From the NCBI RefSeq assembly GCF_001514285.1, contig NZ_KQ949026.1, forward strand, positions 304,802 through 368,801: 64,000 nucleotides of DNA. The letters run 5' to 3'. Position numbers and translations under genes: made by a program. This DNA comes from Streptomyces sp. DSM 15324 (GTDB lineage: Bacteria > Actinomycetota > Actinomycetes > Streptomycetales > Streptomycetaceae). Positions within the stretch are counted from its first letter, which is position 1. Each line of letters starts with the position of its first letter. Below the pieces are notes generated by a model. The model was not told the origin of the DNA. It made no database searches and saw only the letters and a program-made list of their open reading frames with translations. Positions 42,718-51,500 of this stretch are shown in pieces.

Positions 42718-44118
42718 ATGACTGAAAGCCCGGTTTCGGCCCTGTGCCATCTCACCGTGCGCGCCCCTGGCAGAATCCTGGACCTGGCGGTGCCCGCCGA
42801 CGTTCCCGTCGCCGACCTCCTGCCGACCCTGCTGCGCTTCTCCGGCGAGGAACTGGAGGAGAACGGTCTGGACCACGGAGGCTGGGTCCTGCAACGGCTC
42901 GGTGAGGGCCCGCTGGACGACGAGGGCACCCTGGAGTCGCTGGGTCTGAAGGACGGCGACGTGCTCCACCTGCGTCCGCACGCCGACGCGCTGCCCGAGG
43001 TGCGGCTGGACGACCTCGTCGACGCGATCGCGGACGTCATGGGCGAACGCGTGCACGGCTGGAGCCCGGCGGCCGGCCGCCGGCTGCTCCGCGGGGCCGT
43101 GGCGGTGTGCGTACTGACCGCTCTGGGGGTGCTGGCCTGGTCCGGGGGCCCGGTCGTCCCCCGGGTGGTGACCGCCGCCGTGGCCGGTCTGCTGCTGCTG
43201 GCCGGAGCGGCGACGGCCAGCCGGGCCGTGGGGGACGCGGCGGCCGCGGCCACGCTCGGCTTCCTGGCGGTGCCCGCCCTCGCGCTGGCCGGCTGGCTGC
43301 TGGCCGGCGGCCCCCTGTCAGGACCCCACCCGCAGCTCGTCCTCGGCGCGCGGCTGCTGGCGGCAGGGGCGACGGCCGCCGGTGCGGCGGCGCTCGCGCT
43401 GGCCGCGACGGCCGTCTACCCCCCGCTCTTCGTCGCCACGGCCACGGCGGCGGTCTCCGCCGCTTTCGCCGGGGTCCTCATGAGCGTCGGTGAGGTACCC
43501 GTGGACGACGCGGGCGCCGCGATCGCCGCCGGGGCCGTCGTCCTGGGCGGCTTCGTCCCCTCCCTGTCCTTCAAGCTCGCCGGCCTGCGGATGCCTCCCC
43601 TGCCGACCAGCCCCGGGCAGCTCCAGGAAGGCATCGAACCCCACAACGGCCGTGACGTCACCGCTCGGACCGAGCTCGCCGCCGACTGGATGACGGCCCT
43701 GTACACGGCGACCGGCGCCATCTGCGCCGGCTGCCTGGCGGCCCTCCTGCGGTCACCGGACCTGCCCGAGCTGCTGACCGCGGGCACGCTGTCCCTGCTC
43801 CTGCTGCTGCACGGGCGTGGGCTGGTCAACGTGTGGCAGCGGCTGGCGCTCGTGATCCCCGGCCTGTGGGGAGCGACCCTGTTGGCCGTGGGCGCCGCGG
43901 CCCGGTTGTCCCCGGCCGACCGTCCCGCGCTCGTCGCGGGGCTCCTGGCGCTGGCCGCCGCGCTGGCCGTCGCCTCCTGGACGGTGCCGGGCCGGCGCAT
44001 GCTGCCCTACTGGGGCCGCGCGGCCGAACTGCTCCACTCGCTGCTGGCCATCAGCCTGTTGCCGCTCACGCTCTGGACGCTCGGCATCTTCGGCGCCCTC
44101 CGGGCGATCAACGGGTGA
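42718..44118 (+). CDS. eccD: Type VII secretion membrane protein EccD
   Basis: A 466-residue channel component. The N-terminal ~95 residues are a ubiquitin-like YukD domain (LTVRAPGRILDLAVPADVPV, GLKDGDVLHLRPH). About eleven hydrophobic helices follow from residue 120 (RRLLRGAVAVCVLTALGVLA) to the C-terminus (LLAISLLPLTLWTLGIFGAL). Length and layout match EccD. It is translated just ahead of eccB with a 56-base gap. Confidence 0.92.
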   Translation: MTESPVSALCHLTVRAPGRILDLAVPADVPVADLLPTLLRFSGEELEENGLDHGGWVLQRLGEGPLDDEGTLESLGLKDGDVLHLRPHADALPEVRLDDLVDAIADVMGERVHGWSPAAGRRLLRGAVAVCVLTALGVLAWSGGPVVPRVVTAAVAGLLLLAGAATASRAVGDAAAAATLGFLAVPALALAGWLLAGGPLSGPHPQLVLGARLLAAGATAAGAAALALAATAVYPPLFVATATAAVSAAFAGVLMSVGEVPVDDAGAAIAAGAVVLGGFVPSLSFKLAGLRMPPLPTSPGQLQEGIEPHNGRDVTARTELAADWMTALYTATGAICAGCLAALLRSPDLPELLTAGTLSLLLLLHGRGLVNVWQRLALVIPGLWGATLLAVGAAARLSPADRPALVAGLLALAAALAVASWTVPGRRMLPYWGRAAELLHSLLAISLLPLTLWTLGIFGALRAING

Positions 44119-44174
44119 CCGGGACGCGGAGCGGACGGTGACCGGCACTCGGAACGGAAAGGGAACGCAGCCCC

Positions 44175-45644
44175 ATGCAGTCCAAGCGTGACCAGGTCCA
44201 GGCACACGCCTTCGCGATGGGCAGGCTCACCTGCGGCATGCTCCTCGCCGATCCGGACGCCCCGGAGAGCCCGCTGGCCCGCACCACCCGAGGTGCCGCC
44301 ATCGGTGCGGTGGTGGCCGTTCTCGTCGCGGCCGGCGCGGCGGTGTACGGGATCATCTCGCCCGGTGGCGCCACCTCGTGGCGGTCCTCGGACACCCTGA
44401 TCGTCAACCGGGACACCGGGGGCCGCTACCTGTACCTCGACGGCCGCCTGCGGCCGGTGCGGAACTACTCCTCGGCCCTGCTGATCGGCAAGGGCGGGCT
44501 GACGTCCACGGACGTGCGCGGTGCCTCGCTGCGCGACACGCCGGTCGGGACCCCGGTCGGCATACCGGGCGCCCCGGACACCGTCCCGGCGGCCGACGAC
44601 CTGGACGGCGGCGCCTGGCACGTCTGCTCGGCCGACGGATCCTCGCCGTCCACGGACACCGCCGTCGTCGCCGGCGCCCCGCTTCAGGGCCGGGCGACGG
44701 CCGACGGCCAAGCGGTTCTCGCGGCCGGTCCCGACCGGACGACGTATCTCGTCTGGCAGGGCAGCCGGCTGCGGCTCGACAGGGCCTCCGGCGCGGCCGT
44801 CTCCCTGGGGTACGGCTCGCTCACCCCGCGCCCGGTGTCCGCCGCCTTCCTGAACGCGCTGGCCCCCGGCCCCGACCTCGCCCCGCCCGCCGTCCCGGGC
44901 CGCGGCACCGCCGGACCACGGCTGGGCGGCGGGACCGGCACGGTGGGCCGGGTGTACGTGGTGCGGGTGCCCGGGTCCTCGCCGAAGTACTACCTGCTGC
45001 GGAAAGAGGGCCTGGCACCGCTGACGGACACCGGGGCCGCGCTCGTCCTCGGTGCCCCCGCCACCCGCCGGGACGCCTACGGCGGCCGCTCCCCCGAGGC
45101 CGAGCCGCTGGGCGCCGACGCCCTCCGCGGCCACCTGGCGCCCGCCGACCGGACCGGACCGGCCGCTGACGCGGGCCTGCCGGAGTCCCCGCCCCGGGCG
45201 GTCGGCGTCCCGGACGGGACGGCGCTCTGCGCCAGGATCCAGCCGGTGGACGGGCTGGTCCGGGTAAGCACCGTGCTGGTGCCGCGCGCGTCCCTGACGC
45301 CGGTGGCCCAGCCTGCGCCCGGCGCATCGGCCGCGGCATGCCTGCCGGTGGACGCCGTCGTGGTCCGGCCGGGCCGCGCCGTCGTCGTACGGGCGCTGGG
45401 TGCCGGCGGTACGGCGGCGGGCGACACGACGTACTTCGTGGCCGAGGACGGAGTGAAGTACCGGGTGCCGTCCGCGGACGCGCTGAAGGCGCTGGGCTAC
45501 GGCGACGAGGACGTGGTGGCGCTGCCGTCCCCCCTGCTGTCCATGCTCCGCTCGGGACCGGACCTGGACCCCGCGGCCGCCGCGGCCGGCCGCAGCGCCG
45601 GGACGACGCCTCCCGCGTGCGGGGGAACGCCGCCCGGCGCGTGA
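44175..45644 (+). CDS. eccB: Type VII secretion protein EccB
   Basis: A 489-residue membrane-anchored periplasmic component. The start MQSKRDQVQAHAFAMGRLT matches the EccB cytosolic N-terminus, one helix follows (AIGAVVAVLVAAGAAVYGI, about 47-65), then SWRSSDTLIVNRDTGGRYLY and LRPVRNYSSALLI open the large extracytoplasmic domain with its repeat blocks. A pair of cysteines (WHVCSADG, ALCARIQP, AAACLPVD) suggests disulphides. It ends the plus-strand half of the locus. Confidence 0.92.
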   Translation: MQSKRDQVQAHAFAMGRLTCGMLLADPDAPESPLARTTRGAAIGAVVAVLVAAGAAVYGIISPGGATSWRSSDTLIVNRDTGGRYLYLDGRLRPVRNYSSALLIGKGGLTSTDVRGASLRDTPVGTPVGIPGAPDTVPAADDLDGGAWHVCSADGSSPSTDTAVVAGAPLQGRATADGQAVLAAGPDRTTYLVWQGSRLRLDRASGAAVSLGYGSLTPRPVSAAFLNALAPGPDLAPPAVPGRGTAGPRLGGGTGTVGRVYVVRVPGSSPKYYLLRKEGLAPLTDTGAALVLGAPATRRDAYGGRSPEAEPLGADALRGHLAPADRTGPAADAGLPESPPRAVGVPDGTALCARIQPVDGLVRVSTVLVPRASLTPVAQPAPGASAAACLPVDAVVVRPGRAVVVRALGAGGTAAGDTTYFVAEDGVKYRVPSADALKALGYGDEDVVALPSPLLSMLRSGPDLDPAAAAAGRSAGTTPPACGGTPPGA

Positions 45645-45969
45645 CGTACGTGCGCTCGAGTACGGCGCCCCTCGCCCCCGGAGTGTGCGAAGAGGCAGAT
45701 TCCGAGGGACCGAAAGGCCGGATTCGGCTCAGGTTTCCCCGACGCGAGGACGTTGGCCCTAACCTGGCGGCAGAATGTCTTCTCTTGGCATGGAAAAGCG
45801 CTCGCCGATGCGCCGGAAGGGAATGAGCCGACCCTCGATTCGGCATTCCACGGGGATTTTCCGGACCGCCGAGATGGATTTCGCCGAGTGAACAACAACG
45901 GAGCCGGAGAATGTACGCCGGCTCGTTTCCCGGTGGACGAGTGGAGTCGCGCTCGTCCACCGGTTCGGA
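45645..45969. other. Convergent intergenic region after eccB
   Basis: These 325 bases hold no convincing gene; a short plus-strand frame that begins inside and runs into the next gene has no family character. The right half carries two strong hairpins. Confidence 0.55.
45901..45960. terminator. Two adjacent hairpins between eccB and the PaaK-like gene
   Basis: GAGCCGG (45901-45907) pairs with CCGGCTC (45918-45924), and GTGGACGAG (45933-45941) pairs perfectly with CTCGTCCAC (45952-45960). The second lies 9 bases past the stop of the minus-strand gene. They most likely terminate transcripts from both directions. Confidence 0.75.
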
Positions 45970-47238
45970 TCAGTTCGTACGCTCGTCGACCAGCCGCACG
46001 ATCTTGCCGCTGCGCGGATTGACCCGCAGTCGCTCCAGCGGGACGTACTCGACCGACAGCGGGTTGATCATCCCGGCCCCGACGGCCTCGCCGAACAGGG
46101 GGCGCAGAGCGTCCAGACGCGCGCGGACGGCGGCCGCGAAACGCTCGGGGTCCGTGATGTCACCGGCGATCCGCAGCACCAGCTCGTCCTTGGCGTCGCG
46201 TCGGCGCTGCACCGCCTGCATGCCCGTGATCAGCCGGTCCGGGTCGCCCGAGACCGCCGCCTCGACCACCGCCCTCAGATCCTCCGGGTAGACGGTGACC
46301 GGTCCGACCCGGGCGCCCTTCTCGGAGCGGCCCAGCAGCCGGAACGTCCGGTCGTCGTGGTCGACCCACGCGGCGACATCGCCCACCGGATACCGGATCA
46401 CCGGCATCAGCCGTCTGACCAGGTCGGTGGCGACCAGCAGTCCCGGCCGGCCGGGCTCGCGGACCGGCTCACCGGTGTCCTCGTCGAGGATCTCCAGCAC
46501 CTTGTGCGGGCCGTGCACGCGATGCACCCGCACGTCCGCTCCGCCCTCGACGGGAGCGGCGAGCACGCCGGCGTCCACGGAGGCGTATCCGAGCGAGCGG
46601 ACGGCCGCGTGGGGGAACGCCTTGGCGATCACGGGCCGCTGGTCGTCGTGGAACGCCTCACCCGCGAACAGGAAGAGCCGAACCGACGGCAGCGACGCGC
46701 CCCGGGACGCGAGGTGCGCCGCGACACGGACGAGCGTCGTGGGTGTCGACAGGACGACGGTCGCCTCGTGCTCCGCCATCATCTCCGCCGTGACCTCGGG
46801 CGAGGGGGCACCCCCGACCGGCAGGTGGACCACGGGCGGGGCGGCCTCCTGGAGGGCGAGCCCGTTGAACAGGAAGCTGGCGTACATCTCCCCCGCGTAG
46901 AAGAGATTGGCCACCCGGTCACCGGCGCGCAGGCCGGCCGCCACGTACCCGTCCGCCCACAGCCCGGCCATGGCGGCCAGTTCGGACCGGGTGTAGAGGG
47001 TGAGCTTGGGGTTGGCCGTGGTGCCTCCCGTCCTGAAGACGACGCCTTCGGTGTGGCGGCCGGTCAGGACGCGGTTGTCCCGAGCGGTGTTGGCCGCCCA
47101 GAACCCGGCGTGGTCGATGACCGGGAGGTCCTCCAGCCGCCGGTCGCGGTCGGTCGGCAGGTCCGCGTAGAGGTCCCGGTAGTAGGGGGAGTTCCGGCGG
47201 GCGAAGTCCACGAGTTCGGCGAGGGGGGATGCGCTCAT
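45970..47238 (-). CDS. PaaK-like AMP-forming acyl-CoA ligase/adenylating enzyme
   Basis: A 422-residue member of the phenylacetate-CoA ligase (PaaK) branch of adenylating enzymes. The ATP-binding loop is VFRTGGTTANPKLTLYTRSE, followed by LFYAGEMYASFLFN, LGYASVDAGVLAAP, the substrate/AMP block PVIRYPVGDVAAWVDHDD and the hinge LGRSEKGARVGPVTVYPED; NPRSGKIVR near the end holds the usual catalytic Lys. It should activate a carboxylate as an adenylate, but the acceptor (CoA, carrier or protein) is unknown. A start at ATG 47238 has GGAAAG upstream. It lies in the type VII locus, 94 bases after the lectin gene, and is not a known component of such systems. Confidence 0.82.
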   Translation of the reverse strand: MSASPLAELVDFARRNSPYYRDLYADLPTDRDRRLEDLPVIDHAGFWAANTARDNRVLTGRHTEGVVFRTGGTTANPKLTLYTRSELAAMAGLWADGYVAAGLRAGDRVANLFYAGEMYASFLFNGLALQEAAPPVVHLPVGGAPSPEVTAEMMAEHEATVVLSTPTTLVRVAAHLASRGASLPSVRLFLFAGEAFHDDQRPVIAKAFPHAAVRSLGYASVDAGVLAAPVEGGADVRVHRVHGPHKVLEILDEDTGEPVREPGRPGLLVATDLVRRLMPVIRYPVGDVAAWVDHDDRTFRLLGRSEKGARVGPVTVYPEDLRAVVEAAVSGDPDRLITGMQAVQRRRDAKDELVLRIAGDITDPERFAAAVRARLDALRPLFGEAVGAGMINPLSVEYVPLERLRVNPRSGKIVRLVDERTN

Positions 47239-47332
47239 GGTCGGCTTTCCGGTCGGGTGAAGGGGTGAGTCGCCTTCACGGAGGGTCATAACGGGCCGCG
47301 TCGGCCCAGAGGGCGCCACACGCCCCCGCTGC

Positions 47333-48496
47333 CTAGCCCCACTTCTGGTTGCTCCGGCCGTTGCAGTCCCACAGCTGCAGCCGGGTGCCGTTACCGGTGC
47401 CCTGGTCCTTCACGTCGACGCACTTGTCCGCCTGGGGGTTGACCAGGTCGTGCGCGGCATTGAGCCGGAACTGCTGGGCGGGGTTGCCGCTGCACCGGGC
47501 CAGCTGGATCACCGCGCCGTTGCGGGTCGAGCCCCAGGCGACGTCCATGCACATGCCCAGGGAACGGACGGTCCCGTCGCTCATGAACCGCCAGGTCTGC
47601 TGCGCCGCTCCGGTGCAGTCCCAGATCTGCAGCGGTGTGCCGTCGCCGCCGGAGCCCGTGACGTCGATGCAGCGGCCGGAGCCGTAGCCGTGGACGGACC
47701 TCCCCGCGACCGTCGTCGAGCCGCCGGAGGAGTGCTGGGACGAGGAATGGCCGGAAGAGCCGGAGGACGTCCGGTGGGGCGTCGGCGAGGGCGCCTGCGG
47801 CTTCCTGGACGCTCCCGACCCCGAGGGTCCCGTCGTCGCCCGGCCCGGGGACTCGCCCTGCTCGCCGCTCCCGGACCCGCTCGTGCCGTGCTGGACGTAC
47901 GTTCCCGGACGCCCGGCGCCGTCCGGTGCCGGGGCCCGGCCGTCCGCACCGGTCGCCGGAGGCCGGGCGCCGGTCGTCGGGGAGGCCGAGCCGATGGCGC
48001 CGTAACCGCCCTCGCCCAACGGGGAGCTGAGCACGGTACCGGGTGTCGCCCCCGACCCGGAGGCGTGATCCTCCTCGTCGCCGCCCCCCACCAGGAACGG
48101 TATGGCCAGCAGCAGCGCTCCCGCGAAGGCGGCTCCGGCCAGCATGCTCTTGTGCGGCCGTCCCACCGGGGCGGCGGGCGCCGGCTCGGCCGTGACGGCG
48201 CGAGCCTCTCCGGCCGCCTCCGTCTCCTCCCCCTCCTCCGCTTCCCGGGCGGCCTCGGTCCGGGAGGCCGCGGTGACAGCGGGCTCCTCCTCCGCCCGCG
48301 GAACCTCCGGCGGGCCGGCCGGTCCGGAAGCGCTCTGCGCCGTGGAACCGGCCGCGGGGAGAGCGGCGGTCACGCCTGCGGTGGCGGCCGGTTCGGCGGC
48401 CTCGGCGGTCCGGGCCGCGACGGCGCCCGTCCCTTCCGCCGGTCCGCTCGTCCGGTCGGGGCTGTTGCGCGGCTGCGGGGGCTGTGACGTGGTCAT
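47333..48496 (-). CDS. Membrane-anchored ricin-B lectin protein
   Basis: A 387-residue protein. A disordered cytosolic N-terminus (about 1-115, Ala/Glu-rich) is followed by one membrane helix (SMLAGAAFAGALLLAIPFLV at about 117-136), a Gly/Ser-rich extracellular linker and a C-terminal ricin-type beta-trefoil of about 120 residues with the three QxW/QxF repeats CTGAAQQTWRF, CSGNPAQQFRL and CNGRSNQKWG. Beta-trefoils of this type bind galactose-like or other surface sugars. It lies 90 bases after the giant toxin-like gene in the same direction, so a role in surface display or target binding is plausible. Confidence 0.88.
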   Translation of the reverse strand: MTTSQPPQPRNSPDRTSGPAEGTGAVAARTAEAAEPAATAGVTAALPAAGSTAQSASGPAGPPEVPRAEEEPAVTAASRTEAAREAEEGEETEAAGEARAVTAEPAPAAPVGRPHKSMLAGAAFAGALLLAIPFLVGGGDEEDHASGSGATPGTVLSSPLGEGGYGAIGSASPTTGARPPATGADGRAPAPDGAGRPGTYVQHGTSGSGSGEQGESPGRATTGPSGSGASRKPQAPSPTPHRTSSGSSGHSSSQHSSGGSTTVAGRSVHGYGSGRCIDVTGSGGDGTPLQIWDCTGAAQQTWRFMSDGTVRSLGMCMDVAWGSTRNGAVIQLARCSGNPAQQFRLNAAHDLVNPQADKCVDVKDQGTGNGTRLQLWDCNGRSNQKWG

Positions 48497-48586
48497 GGAT
48501 CCTTCTCTGTGAACGACGGGGGTGGTGCGGTTGGTCTGTCCGGCCGACCGGCGGCCGACCGGCCGAGGCGATCGGCCGGAGATGCG

Positions 48587-51500
48587 TCAGGCGCGGCCGG
48601 GTCCGGGGCCGGGGCCGGTTTCTTTCGCCTTCCGGTGCGCGGTCAGCCGGGTGAAGGCGGCCTGGATCGCGGGGGTGAAGAGGGCCGGGTTCCGACGCAG
48701 CAGGTCCTCGACGTCCGCCGGGGCGAGCCGGAGATCGGCCAGCCGCTGCGGCTCCTGGGTGAGTGCCCAGAAGGCCGCCGCCTGCGGGGCGTACGTCAGT
48801 CCCGCCACGTCGTGCGGGCCTACGGGAGTGGCGAGGAGGTCGGCGGAGTCGAGCAGCGCCCGAAGCTCCACGTCGAACTCCGGCCCGGACGGGTCCTGTC
48901 CGGCCAGGCTCTCTTCCGCCGGGCCCCGGTCCGCCCGGCTCTCTTCCGCCCGGCTCTGTTCCACCGGGCCCTGTTCGGCCAGGCTCTCTTCCGCCGGGCC
49001 CCGGTCCGCCCGGCTCTGTTCCGCCGGGCTCTCTTCCGCCGGGCCCTGGTTCCCCGGGTCCTGGTCCGCCGGGTCCTGGTCCGCCGGGTCCTGGTCCGCC
49101 GGGTCCTGGTCCGCCGGGTCCGCTTCGGTGGAGTCCACGACCGGCGGCGCCTCGGTCACCGTCAGGGAGATCCGCGGCGGATCGGACCAGGCGAGACGGG
49201 TGTTGACGTCCCCGGGACCGAACCGCAACAGCGGCTCGCCGCCGTGCCGGTGCGACTCCAGGATCTTCTTGAACACACTCTCGCTGAACGGCGACTTGGG
49301 TTCCGCCGCCCAGTAGAGGTGCGCCCCGTGCATGACGCCCATGTCGTTGGCCCGCATGTCACCGATGGTCTGGTCGTACGAACGGGGGGTCAGCTTCGAG
49401 CCGCCGGGCGTCGAGATGTCGAAGATGTCGTGGTCACCCGTGATCGGCCGTTCGGCACCGGCGTCGTCGCGGCCTTGGACCACACCGTCCCTGACCGTGA
49501 AAGTGCCCTCGGCCGCCAGTCGCGCCATGGTCGGCGCCAGGTCCTCGAACTCGCGCGACCGCTGCTCGTAGCGCTGCTGGAGACGGTCCCACACCTCGTC
49601 GCCCATGCCGGAGGTCCGCTCGGGTGCCGTCGGCTCGAAGTAGCCGACCAGTCCGACGTGGTCGGGGTGCGCACCGAGAAGAACGTCCAGTGCATTGATC
49701 GTCTTCGCCTTGATTTCCTTGGGCTTGGGCAGGGCCCCCCTGGCCAGCCAACGGGGTGCCTCGGGGTTGGTGGGCCGGACGTCGATCACCAGACCGTGCT
49801 CCGAGGCGAACCGGCGGAACTTGTCGAAGTTCTTCACCGGCATGCCGTACCGCCCTTCCGCCGCTTCCGGCGTCACGACGGCCCCGCCGTCCTCCGGTCG
49901 GTCATGAGCGGTGCGGTCCGGGGTCCGGTCCCCGGGAACGACCGCTGCCGGGTCACGCACGCCCTCGACACCGTTCTCGTCGTCGGCCCCGCCGTCCGGG
50001 CGTACCGCGGAGGCGTCGGCCGGGTCGCGGTCGGGGCGCGCCAGCAGGTACTCGCCCGCCCTGCGGTACAGGATCACCGGCCGCCCGTACGCCCGGCCGC
50101 CGTCGGCCGGGAGCCGTACGGTGCCGTCCTCGTCCACGACGGTCACACCCACGCCGAGGACGTCGGCCGCGTGGCCGACAGCGTCGCGCTCGGTGGCCTC
50201 GTCCCAGACACCGTCCCCCGCGGGGGCGCCCCGGTCACCGTCGGGGCCGTGCGGACCGCCGGCGACGGCGGACCAGAAGCCGTTGCCGTCGCCCACGGGT
50301 TCGACGAGGGTGTGGACCGTGCCGTCGGGGCCGGTCAGCGTCGGCGTCCGGCCCGGTGTGAAGGCCGGGCGCCAGGGACCGGAACCGGCTGCCCACGGCG
50401 CCGTGGTGTAGGCGGGCCGCGCCGGCCGGGCGGCCGGTGTTTCGCGGTCCTGTGCCGCCTCGGCGGGCGCGGGAAGCGGGGGCTCCCGCCGGGCGTCGGC
50501 GGAGGGCAGGGCCGGCCGGTAGTGCTGGTCCTTCAACTGCAGCACGATGTGCGGCAGCTGATCCTCGGCAGGGTCTGCGGCCTCGGAGAGCGAGGGCCAG
50601 AAGTCCTGGAACCGCCCGTCCGCGCCGACCACGGTGACCCGTACACCGAAAGCACGGGCGGCCAGCACGGGCAACAGGTCCGCGGCGCCGTGGTCCCATC
50701 CCGCGCGCTTGGGGGCGTCACCCCCGCGCAGCAGCTGCTCCCGGGCCAGACCCTCACGCTGTTTCTCCGGCAGCACGGTGTGCAGCGGTATGTGGCCGGA
50801 GTCGGCGAGCTCGCGCCGCTCGGACCTGTTCAAGGGCATCGTGCCGGGCTTCAGGTTGCTGATCCGGACGGTGCCCGTGGAGGTGATCCCGCCGGCCTCC
50901 AACTCGTCGGCGCTGAAGGTGTCCCCGGTGTCGGGCGAGGTGACTGCCAGCAGGTCGGCGTGGTGGTGCAGCTCGTCGGCGAGCAGCCGTCGCAGACCCC
51001 CGACCAGCTCCTGTCGGTCCGTCACGTCCACCCGGGTGCCGAGCCTTTCCGGGTCGGCGTGGTGCAGTCCTTCGGCGAGGGCGTGGTAGAAGCCGTCCCC
51101 GTCCTCGGGCACGTCGTACAGCGTGTACGACTGGCGGCCCTGCGGCGATTCCGGCGAGATGAGCAGCTCGGGATCGCCGGGCGCGCCCTCCTGGACGACG
51201 TACACAGGGCGCTCGGGGTCCGGATCGCGGTCCGCCGCGGTGAACACCACGGCCGGCGGTTCGGTCAGGCCCGCGCGCGTCTCCGGCTCGCCCGGCCGGT
51301 GTGCTTCGGCCGGCAGCCGGTGCCAGCGGGTGAGCCGGTCGGCCTCCGCCCGCACGCGGTGATACTCGCCGACCGCGTCCTCGGCACGTCGGCGCAGAGT
51401 TTCCAGCAGCTCGCTGTTGTCCGGCTCCGGGTTGTTCTCCGGCTCCGAGGTGTCCTCCGGCTCCTGGGTGTTCTCCCGGAGTTCGGCCAGTTCCCGGCGC

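Noticed and set aside
45753..46022. Small 89-residue plus-strand frame after eccB, considered as an Esx partner
   Set aside because: No WXG motif or helical hairpin pattern, overlaps the end of the PaaK-like gene and both terminator hairpins.
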